From Cheiracanthium punctorium (taxonomy: Eukaryota > Arthropoda > Arachnida > Araneae > Cheiracanthiidae), in assembly GCA_038373885.1 (NCBI GenBank), contig JAWZYV010016944.1, positions 372,001 through 436,000 on the forward strand: 64,000 nt of DNA, in the 5' to 3' direction. The notes beneath the pieces are model-generated. The model made no database searches and was not told where the DNA came from. It saw nothing but the letters and a program-made list of their open reading frames with translations. Shown piece after piece: positions 26,395-37,800 of this stretch (the first letter of the stretch is position 1; every line of letters starts with the position of its first letter). Made by a program: the position numbers and the translations under genes.

Positions 26395-26597
26395 CACTCT
26401 CTCAAAAATGTATTCGAGTGGGAGAGAATTTTCCCATTTCTATATCGTAGATAAAGTGTTCAACTTCTTAACGTGTGATATTCGGTACGTATTGATACCT
26501 TTACAGATTCGTTTGAGTTGAGCGATTTAAAAAATTGTTTTTCAAGTAACCCAGAAAGGAAATTTAGCTTCCATTAGAATACTTTTTTGAGAAAGTG
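26395..26597. mobile_element. MITE-like TIR insertion inside the Tc1 element
   Basis: The left end CACTCTCTCAAAAATGTATTC pairs imperfectly with the right end GAATACTTTTTTGAGAAAGTG. No target duplication is obvious. The CACTCTC...AAAAAT start resembles the dimeric MITE at 13.2 kb, so they may be distant relatives. Confidence 0.5.
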
Positions 26598-26809
26598 TAA
26601 CAACTTACAATAGCTTTTGCATTATAATTTGACCAGCCACTGTATTTTTTCACACATGACTTGCTGATGATTCTGGCAATACACTGCATTGTCTACCTAT
26701 ATAATTGCTTGGGATAGAGTGTATATATTTTTTTTCACTCTTACAAAATTGCAATGTAAAAAGTTCTATATGCTTTCAATTTTCCCCACATCATATGCAG
26801 ATTAAGAAA

Positions 26810-26990
26810 ACCTTAGGCAGATAGCTTATGTACAGCTTTATCTTAACCAACTAAACAAACAAGCCCTTTATTAACAATATGACTTAAGCAAAATGAATTT
26901 TGAAACAACTTTTTTAGAATCCTTAAATATGTCCTCCAACTAAGCCATTTCTCTCCCCTTAGGCAGATGTCCCTCACGTAGGCTTGCCAT
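26810..26990 (+). repeat. SINE tail fragments (two)
   Basis: CCTTAGGCAGATAGCTTATG with a following AACAAGCCCTTTATTAAC matches, in the same orientation, the tail of the minus-strand SINE at 30.1 kb. A second piece near 26930-26985 has GTCCTCCAAC and CCTTAGGCAGATG. These are 5'-truncated copies of the SINE family of 9576-9808. Confidence 0.55.
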
Positions 26991-27851
26991 AACACAAAAC
27001 ACAAAAGAAACCAGCATTTTTTCAAGAGTGCGTGATTCAATATTAATCGAAAATTGTATTATATGGTTTCAAAAAATCGTTACATTCCCCGATTTTCTTC
27101 CTTGAAAGGCATCTATTTGATATTTATATGTTCTAAAACATTTAATTTCGACAATAACACAACAATTTCCTTATCCCTTTAATGGAAACAACTCAGAGTA
27201 ATAAAGGAGGAACTTGGTGTATACGACTTAGGGAATTTTGCATGCGCGTCATCTAAAATAGCATCTAAGAGGAGAAGCAGAAGCGGTTAATGTACCCAGG
27301 GGACTAATTTCAATAAATGAAAGGGGCTACTTATTAATATCTATGCGAACAATCACTAATTAGAGAGCACACTAGGCAGATAATTATGTGTGTTCACTTA
27401 GAGTTCATATTCTCTTTCAGATTTAAGGCAAAATTCATTACGAGCTTCCAAAAATAACATACCACCTTGAGTTCGATTAAAGTTACTTGAAAAGTACTTA
27501 TGTATATGTAGTCCAATATATTTTGTTTTCCTTAATAAAGTATTTTCTGTGATAAAATAAAATATCTTGTCTATAATTAAACTCCGAAAAAATAATTATA
27601 TGTTTAGGGAAATGGTTTCAGTTTCTTTAATGGTTTTAGTTCTTCTTTAAATTGATTAGTGCAAATGAAGTATTATACTAACATAATATTTTTAAAAAAT
27701 ACTCCAATAGAATGCAATAATTTGACAAAAAACAGAAAAACGAAAACCTATTTCTCTATAAATTTTGACCTCTAGTTTTTTTCTGGTGACATGACTGGTG
27801 GCGCTTAAAACATGCAGCTATATGCAAAAGTTTAAAGTTTACTATTTAGCC
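26991..27851. other. AT-rich non-coding DNA
   Basis: No gene or element recognised. Confidence 0.5.
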
Positions 27852-28090
27852 AATCGAGTTGTATGGTGGGTAAAGCACCCTACAACTCGAGTTCCGGTTT
27901 CGGGTCCAACTCCCGGGGTTCGACTGGGCGTGGTTGTCATGTCCATTCCTTCAGGGGGCGACGTTGGTCCACCTACTTGGTGCCTCCATAATAAAGAGAC
28001 CAACAGTTCCGGCATGTTGTGGCCAAAGCCTACTAGGCAAAGGCCGGCCATTCGAAAAAAATTACTAATTAAAAAAGAGAATTGGAAGAG
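27852..28090 (+). mobile_element. tRNA-derived SINE, third family
   Basis: It starts near CGAGTTGTATGGTGGGTAAAG, has GGGGTTCGACTGGGCG as a B-box-like segment, and ends GCCGGCCATTCGAAAAAAAT followed by an A-rich stretch. It is locally GC-rich compared with its surroundings. Frames on both strands (27798-28120) are translations of the SINE, not genes. No convincing target duplication. Confidence 0.65.
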
Positions 28091-28120
28091 AGGTGCAAAT
28101 AAATTTAATAAGTAAATCAA

Positions 28121-28788
28121 CTCAAAATTTTAAATATATTTAATTTGATTTTTAAATGTTTTAAATCGTTCTTATATGCTTTAAATTTATCTCTGCTGTG
28201 AATATGTGGCAAAAGTTGTGCATGCGATATCAAAGTGGTCGTCAGTTCTGTACGCAGATTTCAGTAGTGTGTATCACAGTAAGGACGTCATTCAACTAGC
28301 CTACTATATATAAAATATTTTATTATTCAAATAAAATTCATTTGGAAAACAAGCATTTCCCAACATTATTAATTGAGAAACTATAGGTAGTTTAATTCAA
28401 CTAAAAGTTTGTGTGGAATAAACTGGATGAGGTTTTACTGGAACATTGCGTTAATTACACAAATGAATCATGCAAAGTACACGTCAAAATTGGTGTATCT
28501 GCTATTCTAATCAAGAGAAGATAATACCATTGTGTTCCAAAATATTTCTAATTGGAAAGTTTATTTGTATGACAGTCAATTTTAGCTGTACATTTAACGT
28601 TCTAGAGAACAAAAGTTCAGTTGTAGGTTAGCGTGGAACATTTAAATGCGATCGCATCATTTTACATCATGAGATACATAACTGCTTTGTGAAAGTTACT
28701 TTGCTAAGCGTTAATGCTTTAATAAGAACTATAAAATATTAGGGACGCGGTACTAAATGCTAAATATGATAAATGATTTATCTTGAAA
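28121..28788. other. AT-rich non-coding DNA
   Basis: No gene or element recognised. Confidence 0.5.
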
Positions 28789-28800
28789 ACATAAGCTCTA

Positions 28801-29057
28801 CAGAAAAAAACACTCAAAATACTGCTGTTATACGCTAAAATTAAAAAAAAAAACTTTGTGAAAAAACACACATTAAATGTGACTTATAAGAAGATACGAT
28901 CGTTTCGACAGAAAGTTTTTTCAAGTCTTCCTCGGTCAAAGCCCTTCGTCTCACCTACGATCGTTTCGACTGAAAAAAAAAATTCAGTCGAAAGGATACT
29001 ATCTTCTTATAAGTTACATTTTACGTGTGTTTTTTCACAAAGTTTTATTTATTTTAA
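28801..29057. mobile_element. Foldback (long-TIR) element, ~230-257 bp
   Basis: Arms of about 55 bases pair almost perfectly: ACTTTGTGAAAAAACACACA with ACTTATAAGAAGATA at the left, and the reverse complements at 28994-29048. Two inner GATCGTTTCGAC copies and an inverted AAAAAATTCAGTCGAAA add a second, nested hairpin. ACATAAGCTCTA occurs exactly at 28789-28800 and 29058-29069 and may be a 12-bp target duplication. The left arm, however, starts some 35 bases inside that point. Confidence 0.7.
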
Positions 29058-29136
29058 CATAAGCTCTAGTTCCGTTTTAACATAAAAAAATGCATGAAAT
29101 AGAGAGGTAATACTATATAATTACTTCTTTACTACT

Positions 29137-29140
<4 letters not shown>

Positions 29141-29167
<27 letters not shown>

Positions 29168-29297
29168 CACCTAGTAGGCTGCCATTGCCCCCTATGAAAG
29201 AATGGGCAAGTAAACATGCAAGCTCAAGTCGGGAATCGAACCCGGACAATAGTGTGACCGATTGGTTCTCTTATCACTACACCACCTGGTCCGCAAT
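29141..29297 (-). mobile_element. tRNA-derived SINE with (TA)n tail
   Basis: Read on the minus strand it starts GCGGACCAGGTGGTGTAGTG, with TAGTGATAAGAG as A box and GGGTTCGATTCC as B box. It then leaves the tRNA pattern (TTGAGCTTGCATG...) and ends in a (TA)n run at 29141-29168. The 3' acceptor strand expected for a tRNA (GGTCCGC) is missing, so this is a SINE or tRNA relic. Confidence 0.65.
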
Positions 29298-30059
29298 ATT
29301 CATGATACTACCGATGAAACTACCGATAAAAAATGTATCTATCTCTATTATCTTTTAATTTCCAAAATAGAATTTACTTTAAGAAAAGCTTTGTTTCTTA
29401 AAAATGTGCTTTTTTAAAAACATAGCGAAAGCAATTATATTTCATTTTTTTAATTAAACTGAGAAACTTTCTAATTTAACATACCCTCAAACCATGCCCA
29501 TCGAATATTATTAAATTAAAACACAAAAGGTCTCTCTATTACCTATTTATATTCTATAAGTCGGAAATATTACAGCATCGAAGAATGACGTATTTTCTGA
29601 CGCAAATGCTTAGTTTGTGGGTCTTATTTACAAAAGGTCATGAGATGAACCGGTAGCGTTTATATATTTATGAAAGTATATTTTATTTCTGAGCGGGGTT
29701 CTTTTTGATATTTAATTCCGATCTATTTTTAGAGATTGATTCCTCTCTGTTTAAACAAAGGGATCTATACTAAACAATTTATGCTTGCAAAATTACATTC
29801 ATTCTCTTTATTATTTCATTTTCGTACTGCAATATTGATTATCTGCTAATATAGTCAATTAATTGCAACTTACCTTTATAAATATTAAAATATTTCTTGC
29901 TAGATTTTTTGTTGTTGTTCAATTTAAATACAGTACTAGTATCACGTAAAGAGTAAACTAAAGTTAACTTAAAAATATTTAAGAAAATCATCGATCATAC
30001 ATACGTTGAAAAAATTCCATAGAAATAAAAAGTAATTGCTTTAACATTCATTTTACTTT
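29298..30059. other. AT-rich non-coding DNA
   Basis: No gene or element recognised. Confidence 0.5.
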
Positions 30060-30310
30060 AGTTTCATTGCTAATAAAGGGCTTGTTTTTAGTTAAGGTAG
30101 AGCTGCACAAGAGCTATCTGCCTAAGGGATAATACCTCTGGTGGAGGACTTTTTAAAAAGCTCTAACGCAGATTCACGTTACATATTGAGAAAACCACCT
30201 AAAACTGCAGACCGTTGGATCGACAGCCGTGCGAGAGGGCAGACCCTGGACTTTCCCACTTTGGTCATCAGCCAATTTTCTGTGGTTTTATCCATTCGGC
30301 CATTGGTCAG
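30060..30310 (-). mobile_element. SINE, minus strand, same family as 9576-9808
   Basis: The reverse complement contains CACGGCTGTCGATCCAACGG, TAACGTGAATCTGCGTTAGA and AAAGTCCTCCACC, each matching the SINE at 9.6 kb with a few changes. It then adds a tail (CCTTAGGCAGATAGCTC ... AACAAGCCCTTTATTAGC) that the 9.6-kb copy lacks. The head is degraded. Confidence 0.7.
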
Positions 30311-30532
30311 TATACTGTGTAGGGAGTTATTACCTATCTACACAATACCATCTTTTTAAACAATGATTTATTCTTAGTCACAATTTGCTGAATAAGCAAA
30401 ATATTTTTTTTTCAAACGTCTTGCTGAATATGCTGCTGAGTGGTTTTGGAGTTTACTCCTTGCTCTTGTAGCACAATAAGATTTGATCAAGACCTCCATG
30501 GTAACATTCAATTTAACAGTAACACAAAATAA

Positions 30533-30723
30533 GGAACTCTGTTCTGCAACGTTCGTTTATGCGAACGTTGCAGAATAGAGCCCAACATTCTGTACGTTCT
30601 CAAAATAGAGCTGCTACTGTACCTTGTAGAATACCAACATACGTTTGTGGGTTGCAAATGATACGTCAATTTGGTGTCACAAATCCGAACGTTCGCTTAA
30701 ACGAACGTGGCAAAATAGAGCCC
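30533..30723. mobile_element. MITE with hairpin-forming ends, ~190 bp
   Basis: The left end contains CTGCAACGTTCG-TTTATG-CGAACGTTGCAG (30544-30573), a perfect 12-bp hairpin. The right end contains AACGTTCG-CTTAAA-CGAACGTGG. Both ends are themselves inverted copies (GAACTCTGTTCTGCAACG versus the complement of GGCAAAATAGAGCCCAAGTT) over about 37 bases. AATAGAGCCCAA follows both hairpins. No coding capacity. Confidence 0.6.
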
Positions 30724-31990
30724 AAGTTCTCATTTTCAAATAAATACTTTTTTTCAATTACCACAGACCGCACCTCACTTTAACTATCTAATAGTTTTTG
30801 CAGCAAGAGTTTACCTAATGGCGAATTACGCATATTCTGCTCAGATGAAAGGATTTACCAGAATGCTATCGAATATCTTTAGTCCAAACAATTAGGAGAA
30901 AATAAATGGTAGAATAATCTCAAGTTTCTTCTTCAGAAAACACTGTCTGTAACCAAATACTTGCTGATGATTCTACTTCACAATGCAGAGATAGGAACTG
31001 TTCAATTTTAGAAGCTCCATCTCTTCTGATGCTTTCCAAATTTAAATTCCCTCATCGCTATTTTACTCAAACGGGATTTGAGGGATGGGCGAAAGCGTGG
31101 AAGGTTCTCGTACTCAAAAACAGAGCGTACTTATTGCTGGGGAAAATATAATTTGCCCACATATGTTGCATGTGTTGCAATTCTTTTTTATCGACTTTAA
31201 AGTAGGGGGTAATATGTTTAACTCGTATGTATAAATTTATATCATGTATGTATGGATTTATAGTGATACATTTTTACAAACTGAACCAGTTTAAATGATT
31301 CCTTTTTTTGGAAATTAGATAGGGATACCCTATATTAATTTGTCACATTCTGATAGTATTATCATCTAGAAAATTGCAGAAAAAATATGTTTTACACCAT
31401 TTCGTAAAGAATTGCCGTTAGCTGTGTTGTTTATGGTACGTCAAAAAAGTCAATGTGGCTCACTTTAGGAGACAAGTTCGGCACCGAAAGTAAGTTCCCA
31501 GAACTGAACTCAACTCGGCGAAGTCTTTATGTTTGGTGAAAAATCGGCGAACCCAGCTGTTTTACAAGTGGAATATTTTTTGTTGATGAAGTAATTTGAA
31601 ATCCGTTTTCTTTTAAAAAGTATTGTTGTACTATATGTTGTTCGTGCAAAAGAAATTCATTATCTCGTATAGTTAAAAATTCAAGCTGATTGTTGTGAAG
31701 TTCTTTCAAATATTATTATCCCAAAGACGTTTTGAAGTGTTACACTATCGTTCATTGCATTACTTACAAACTTCTGAACTATCTTTCTAGCACAATATAG
31801 AAAATTGCACCTAGCGATTCACCCTTAAAAATTACTTTAAAGTGATAAAAATATTTTTGCTTCATACATTTACACTCAGAAATAAGTTTTCTGCATACTT
31901 TTCATTATATTTATTCTTGTTCCTAAAATATTTCACGTTCATATGTTATTGTGTGCTCTGAAAAATAAATGATGATTTTTTTCTTCTATT
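30724..31990. other. AT-rich DNA upstream of the receptor exon
   Basis: No coding exon recognised. This is probably intron or upstream sequence of the receptor gene, given the splice acceptor at its right edge. The minus frame at 31527-31709 has no known motif. Confidence 0.4.
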
Positions 31991-32138
31991 TCAGGTACGA
32001 TGGTGGGTATTTGATGAATCGCTGAAATGCTTAAAAAGGCAGAAACGATATCTTATTCAATAGCTTGCTAAAGTTTAGTGTGGAGCTTTTTGTGTTACGT
32101 CTTTTGTCACTCACTGCGAATTCCGCTGTACTTTCAAA
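31991..32138 (+). promoter_or_regulatory. Receptor gene 5' UTR: splice acceptor and upstream ORFs
   Basis: TTTTTTTCTTCTATTTCAG ending at 31994 is a good 3' splice site, so the exon probably begins at 31995 and upstream non-coding exon(s) exist. Three short upstream ORFs precede the receptor start: ATG at 32000 (4 codons), ATG at 32014 (3 codons) and ATG at 32027 (14 codons, ending 32071). Such uORFs often lower translation; that effect here is inference. Confidence 0.55.
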
Positions 32139-33416
32139 ATGGCGATGGAAATAATTGTTGAAGATATTGTAGAAATCACTGACAACAGTACCAACTTAGA
32201 GCCCCTGGAAGATCCTATGTCACCCTTAGAAGCAATTTTAACGGCATTGTTATTATCGATCATAATAGTTTCCACTATTTTTGGAAATGTTCTTGTGATA
32301 ATATCAGTTTTTAACTATCGTCCCCTCAGAAATGTCCAAAATATGTTTATTGTGTCATTAGCTGTAGCCGATATAACTGTCGCTGTCTTAGTCATGCCTC
32401 TGAACGTAGCTTATACGATTATGGCACAATGGAAATTCGGACTTGACGTGTGCAAGATGTGGTTAACTTGTGATGTCTTATGTTGTACTGCGTCCATACT
32501 TAACTTATCGGCCATAGCACTGGATCGATACTGGGCTATTCATGACCCAATCAATTACGCTCGAAAGAGAACATTAAACAGAGTGTTATTAATGATAACA
32601 GGAGTCTGGGTTGTCAGTCTGTGCATATCTGCTCCACCTTTACTGGGCTGGAATGACTGGCCAGAAGATTTCACTGATGACACACCGTGTATGTTAACTG
32701 AAGAAAAAGGTTATGTCATATATTCATCCATGGGTTCTTTTTTCATCCCCCTTTTAATTATGGGTATCGTTTACTACAAAATTTTCGAAGCTGCCAAGCA
32801 CAGAATTCGAGTAAAGGCTAAAGCAGCAGCAAACTTAGCAGCCATGAGAAAAAGCCCTGATACAGTATCTTCAACGATACCATTAAAATCTATGCAGTCG
32901 GAGGTAAGTACCATTGCGGTGACAGATGATTCTACGTCATCTTCCGCAAATAGGGCGTCCGATGAGAAAAACGACCCAGATGTCGCTTCAACTTCCAAAC
33001 ATGCTACCTCAGCTGAAGCCATAAACGAATGCGGAAACAATGACCCAGAGAACGTGCAGAACAATACAGAAAAAATTGTTCCAAGAGGAAGAACTTTGTT
33101 GGCCGATGGCAACCCAAGACTAACAGCAACTGTTCGACATTACATGCGAGAAAAACAAAAAATATGTCTCCTGAAAGAGAGACGAGCTGCTAGAGTTTTA
33201 GGTATAGTAATGGGTGTTTTTGTGTTGTGCTGGCTTCCTTTCTTTACCATGTACGTCATTCTGCCGTTCTGTGAAAACTGTTACGTATCAACTCGTGTCA
33301 TAAATTTTATTACTTGGTTAGGTTACGTGAATTCTGCCTTGAACCCTGTCATATATACTGTATTTAATATGGACTTTAGGAGAGCTTTTACAAATATTTT
33401 ATGCCGAAGAAGATAA
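32139..33416 (+). CDS. TAR1: Type-1 tyramine (octopamine-tyramine) receptor, GPCR
   Basis: Class A biogenic-amine receptor of the plasma membrane; 425 residues in one uninterrupted frame. Seen: N-glycosylation site NST (16-18); TM1 about 32-58 with GN at 49-50; LAVAD with Asp78 in TM2; disulfide cysteines Cys105 and Cys184; amine-binding Asp112 in TM3; DRY at 129-131; WNDWPEDF in loop 2; agonist-contact serines 196, 197 and 200 before Pro204 in TM5; an intracellular loop 3 of about 130 polar residues (217-345); CWLPFF in TM6 (365-369); NPVIY (402-406); and a short 15-residue tail. The ERRAARVLGIVMGVFVLCWL and GYVIYSSMGSFFIPL segments fit arthropod tyramine receptor 1 best. It is known to couple mainly through Gi, lowering cAMP. 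The alpha2-like octopamine receptor is the main alternative. The start is the first ATG of the open frame, next to AAAATGGCG. Confidence 0.93.
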   Translation: MAMEIIVEDIVEITDNSTNLEPLEDPMSPLEAILTALLLSIIIVSTIFGNVLVIISVFNYRPLRNVQNMFIVSLAVADITVAVLVMPLNVAYTIMAQWKFGLDVCKMWLTCDVLCCTASILNLSAIALDRYWAIHDPINYARKRTLNRVLLMITGVWVVSLCISAPPLLGWNDWPEDFTDDTPCMLTEEKGYVIYSSMGSFFIPLLIMGIVYYKIFEAAKHRIRVKAKAAANLAAMRKSPDTVSSTIPLKSMQSEVSTIAVTDDSTSSSANRASDEKNDPDVASTSKHATSAEAINECGNNDPENVQNNTEKIVPRGRTLLADGNPRLTATVRHYMREKQKICLLKERRAARVLGIVMGVFVLCWLPFFTMYVILPFCENCYVSTRVINFITWLGYVNSALNPVIYTVFNMDFRRAFTNILCRRR

Positions 33417-33472
33417 GTTTCAGAATATTTATAAAAATGAAAATGCGGTTGCAATAATATTAAAGTTGTTGA

Positions 33473-33478
33473 AATAAA
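33473..33478 (+). terminator. Polyadenylation signal AATAAA of the receptor gene
   Basis: AATAAA 57 bases after the stop codon, in AT-rich DNA. It is the first canonical signal downstream; later sites are possible. Confidence 0.55.
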
Positions 33479-33479
33479 T

Positions 33480-34637
33480 CTTATAATATTGTTTCTAAGC
33501 ATATAATATGGATGAATGTTTACTCAACTTTATTTTTTGAATACAGATGGAAATATTAATTTAGTTAATAGATTTAAGGGGATTTTTTTAAAACAATATA
33601 TACAAAAGACAAAACTAATATGCAGAGCAATAATAATACAGAATCGAATATTGCAAATTAGGATTATTGTTTTTTCTTTTCCAAGAAACCACAACGCTTC
33701 ATAAAAAAATGTTTGTATTATCATATGAAAAAAGAAGAAATTACAGTACTTTGTTCTATATTTATATTATAATTTATCATGATCCATGCTAATGACAATA
33801 ATAGTAATTCGTTAAAAATTATGCAAACAATATTTTTTATACGAAAAATATATTTATGAATAGCAAAGTACGTGCTATTATTTATGTTGTACAGCTACTT
33901 TACTTTTTAAGAACACCCCATTACTATGTCTAAATGATGTATCAACATAGAAATAACTTAGTTAATGTTTAAATGTTGAAAATAATTACGCAATATTGAA
34001 AAATTACTCGAATGAAGGTTGCCAAGAAAGTTCATTATAATGTGGCTAACAACAGCTACTAACATACATGTATTGATTTTGTAAATGTATCAGAAAAACA
34101 CATACTTTTAAAGGATGACATAGAATTTAAACACATTGCCATAGTAAGAAACAAGTTAGAAACATCTGAAAATAAAATTGGAATCATATGCCTCCAATTT
34201 CAATATACCTTGAAATTATCCATAATATATCTTTCTCTAAATTCAAAAATTACCGCTTACGATTTTTAGATATAAAATAGGTGATTTTATTTTATGCCAA
34301 ATTATGAGTTTTAAAAAAGAATGTTATTCTTTGGAGTAAGTACTGTTCCATAGATAGATACTATCTAATAAAGTTCTATGACTAATCATTTTTTTTCAGT
34401 AATGTCTCAATTTTTTTCAAATGATGTGATACATAAGATATGTATGTGAACAATAACAGCAAAAGTTTCTACTCTTGGCGACTTTCATAAGATTATGTAA
34501 TTATGTGTCAGCGTAATATTGTTTTTGTATTGCTTTAGACAAAAAATATGAAGCAATAAATAATATCTCTAGAAGTCAGGCATGGTTTAATCGGTAGTTC
34601 TTATTTTTTTCCATGCAATATACGTTTCCATAGAAGG
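33480..34637. other. AT-rich non-coding DNA
   Basis: No gene or element recognised; may include further receptor 3' UTR. Confidence 0.45.
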
Positions 34638-34866
34638 TCTGTTAACCTGGCTGACGAGACATACAGGCTACGGAGCTGACATTTCGGACAACCCCTTTGC
34701 ACCCGAAGAATCATGTGGAAAATGGGGTGTAACTATCTTAGTCCTATATAACTACAGTAAGATTGTGACACCTCCTAGGTATCATAAATCTTCGAGAGCA
34801 AAAGGATGTGACCAATATGTCAGCACCGTAGCCTGTGAATCTCTTCAGTCTCGGCCTATTAAGAGA
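34638..34866. mobile_element. Foldback MITE, ~229 bp
   Basis: Left arm TTAACCTGGCTGACGAGACA then CAGGCTACGGAGCTGACAT; right arm in reverse complement TTAATAGGCCGAGACTGAAG then CAGGCTACGGTGCTGACAT. The arms continue inward (CCTTTGC, CGAAGA). Total arm length is about 90 bases with gaps. No coding capacity and no clear target duplication. Confidence 0.65.
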
Positions 34867-37800
34867 TTATAAATTTGTCATATTCTATTTACGAATTTTT
34901 TTCCCCGCAGTTATTTATATGGTGACTGAACAGGTTTGAAATCGATTACTTTCTAATAAGCAGCATTGCAATATCCCGTTTAAATTGTATATGTATATAT
35001 ACATTTTAAGTTTATTTTTAACAAGTTCCAATTTATTTCAACGATTGCATGCAACGGTATGATAAATTTAAGCGTTTGAATTGTTTTAATAATTCGAAGT
35101 TATTGTTATCTGAAAGATTAATTTACTAATGCTGATATTTCAAAGCTCACAAAAGATGTATTTTGATTTTTGTGTATTGTGATATGTTTTCAGAAACTTA
35201 TATGCAGATGCTGGAAGCATAAATTTATACGCATAATATATGTGCATGTAGTCTAATATAAAGTCAAGAAAAAAGTTTTGGGGATTTAAATTGGTTTGTG
35301 GAGGTTTACTTGTTTTTATTATGTTTTCTTTTTTTTTCAATTTTCGAAATTTCCTTTTAATGAAATTTAAACCTAATATATATTTTAAAGCAAAATCACA
35401 CACATTTATAAAGGCTTGTTCTTTGAAAAATTAATATAATCATTCAAATATTTATGAGTTATGCAATAAAATATACAAAAAGGACTAAATGATTAACCAA
35501 ATTGTTATATAGTAAGTTAGGTTAAAAAATTTAATCTAATATTACTTAAAAATTATTTTATAATACTTAAAATTAACACTTAATTTGTTGAAGATAAATT
35601 AACTGAGCAATATTTAATATTCATTACTGTGAGTCTTATGCATTGAAAAAATACTAAGTATTTAACAAGCACGTAGTTATAAAAATAAATTAATAAATGT
35701 TAATAATTTGAATTACATCTCTCGATGTAACTGTCAGAAAATACTCATAATCAAACACAAAATCAATAAAGCGCCAAACCTCTACAGAAAGGAATCGTTC
35801 CGAAATAAACGTAAGAAAACTACTATCTTCAGGTTTCTGAAACTTCAATTTTGTAATACAATCAATATAATTTGTCAATTAACCTTTAAAGCTGGGATTG
35901 AAAAAAAATATTTTTTGAACAAACTTATTTTGAAGATATATTAGATCAAGAAAAGCCTCCTTCCGTTGACTTCAAAGAACGTGGCAAAAATTCTTTAAAA
36001 TGTAACAAATGAAATAACACTGAATGAACTCCAAAAATCTGTGCAGTCAGAGATAAGAACAAGGATATGAGAACTGTACAAAATGTATCCTGATAGTGGT
36101 CCAGTCAACTCTTTGTTTCAAACTACGCATAATCCGCTTCACCCACATCCCAAACTTCAATCTGGATTTAGGGAAACGAAATTTTCCTTGATTTATCGCA
36201 TAATATCTATTTCTCAATTAGTGAATATCTAATAAGTATATATATATATATATATATATTTCAAAACACCAGTTATTATTCTTATGTCTATAAAAGTTTA
36301 ATGGTATAATATCAGTGCTGCAGAAACTTTAAATAGTTTGTCTATTTATTTTTATAGCTGAATCATTCCGTCACCTTTAAAATTTTGCTATTATTATTTT
36401 AATCATTCGCATATATATATATATATATATATATGTAAGTATGTATGTATGTTGATAGATTCACAAACAGCAAACCTTTCAATTCCTATTCCTTTTTTGA
36501 ATTGGTATAAAGTGAATTTATTAAATCTTTTTCGAAGGCGTTAAATAAAATGGATTTTTATACAAGTACAATTTATTAATATATTTATTATGAATTAGCT
36601 TTATTTTTTGCTCAATATTTATGTATTTATAAATAAATATGTTGGATACATTTAAAGTATTTGAGATGTGACTGTCATATCAAATAAAATTTAAAAGTTT
36701 GTTTCAATAATCTTTCATCATTTTACAGACGCATCTATCATTTGAATGAATTGTTAATTGTGGCACTTTCCTCCATTTATACAGTACTCCACAAAAATTT
36801 TAATTTTCAAAAACTTTTTGTATCATTTTAATTTATAAATTTCTCGAGGCAAGGTGAGAACACCGCTGAGCTTAGTATATTTAACTAGGAACCGTTAATC
36901 CGGATTCAAAGCGGCAGTTTCCGATAGCCTTTAGAAGAGATTTGGTGCTGCCATCTTCAGAGAATATCCGAAAATTACTTTTTCTCTCGAGTATTTTAAG
37001 TCGCATCAGGGTCGCATTGCGACTACACTGTGGGGTAGAATTTTGCCATCACTTCAAGTGGACATAACACCCGTACCATGACCGTACTGAGTGGCCCTTT
37101 CAACTATTTGTAAGGCTATTGTGACTGTATCGCGTGGTTGCATTTCAGTCACAGGGGAGGGTCGTGCTTTTAGGGATTTATTATGGTCATGCAGACAAAT
37201 TCTTTATCATGGTTTCTCATGCAAAACGGAATTATACTACCACATGCCTTACATTCATAAACTATACTGCAACAACATAATGAGAAAGCAAAACTGAAAA
37301 CACGGTATACTGAGTAGCGCCTTTAAAAAAATTACGAAGTTTTCAAAATAAACAAAAATATTTTGCATAACATAAAATAACCCTGAAACGGCTCTTATAA
37401 TAAGGAAAAAAGATAATCTGGAGTAATTTAAGCTTCTTCAAAGGCATTATTTATGCAGAAGGAACAAAGAAAAAGGAAAGTAAACTTAAACAGACTTATT
37501 TCCGACATTTCCAATGAACATACACAATTCTGACAAAAAAATAAATAAATAAAACTGAATAAGCTCATTAAGACATTTTTAGAAATCCATAGAGTATCTG
37601 CTAATTTTATTTTGCTATGTTCGACCCATTTTCACACTTTATTCAGGGATGTTTTAGAATTCTGATGACGGTGAGTCCCTAGAGTTCACAAATTTAAAAA
37701 CTGTGATTGTTTTGAGCACGATTTGAATTTTCATCACGAAACATTAATTTGTATTTCTGAATAATAATTAATTAACTATGTGATTTCGAAGTAATACGTG

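Larger units (their letters stand above)
25308..26642 (-). mobile_element. Tc1-type transposon, internally deleted
   Basis: The left end reads CCGTGGGTGTCCAAATTATT. The right end in reverse complement reads CAGTGGCTGGTCAAATTATA, followed outside by TA. These are diverged copies of a typical Tc1 terminal repeat. Inside, on the minus strand, are the beginning and the very end of a Tc1 transposase with the middle missing. A further ~200-bp TIR insertion occupies 26395-26597. Confidence 0.75.

Noticed and set aside
27798..28120. Overlapping ~100-codon frames on both strands as a gene
   Set aside because: They translate a tRNA-derived SINE.
29141..29297. Functional tRNA gene on the minus strand
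   Set aside because: A and B boxes are good, but the 3' acceptor strand is missing, so it is a SINE or relic.
32774..33112. 112-codon minus-strand frame inside the receptor gene
   Set aside because: It is the antisense shadow of the receptor's third intracellular loop; no motif or independent gene structure.
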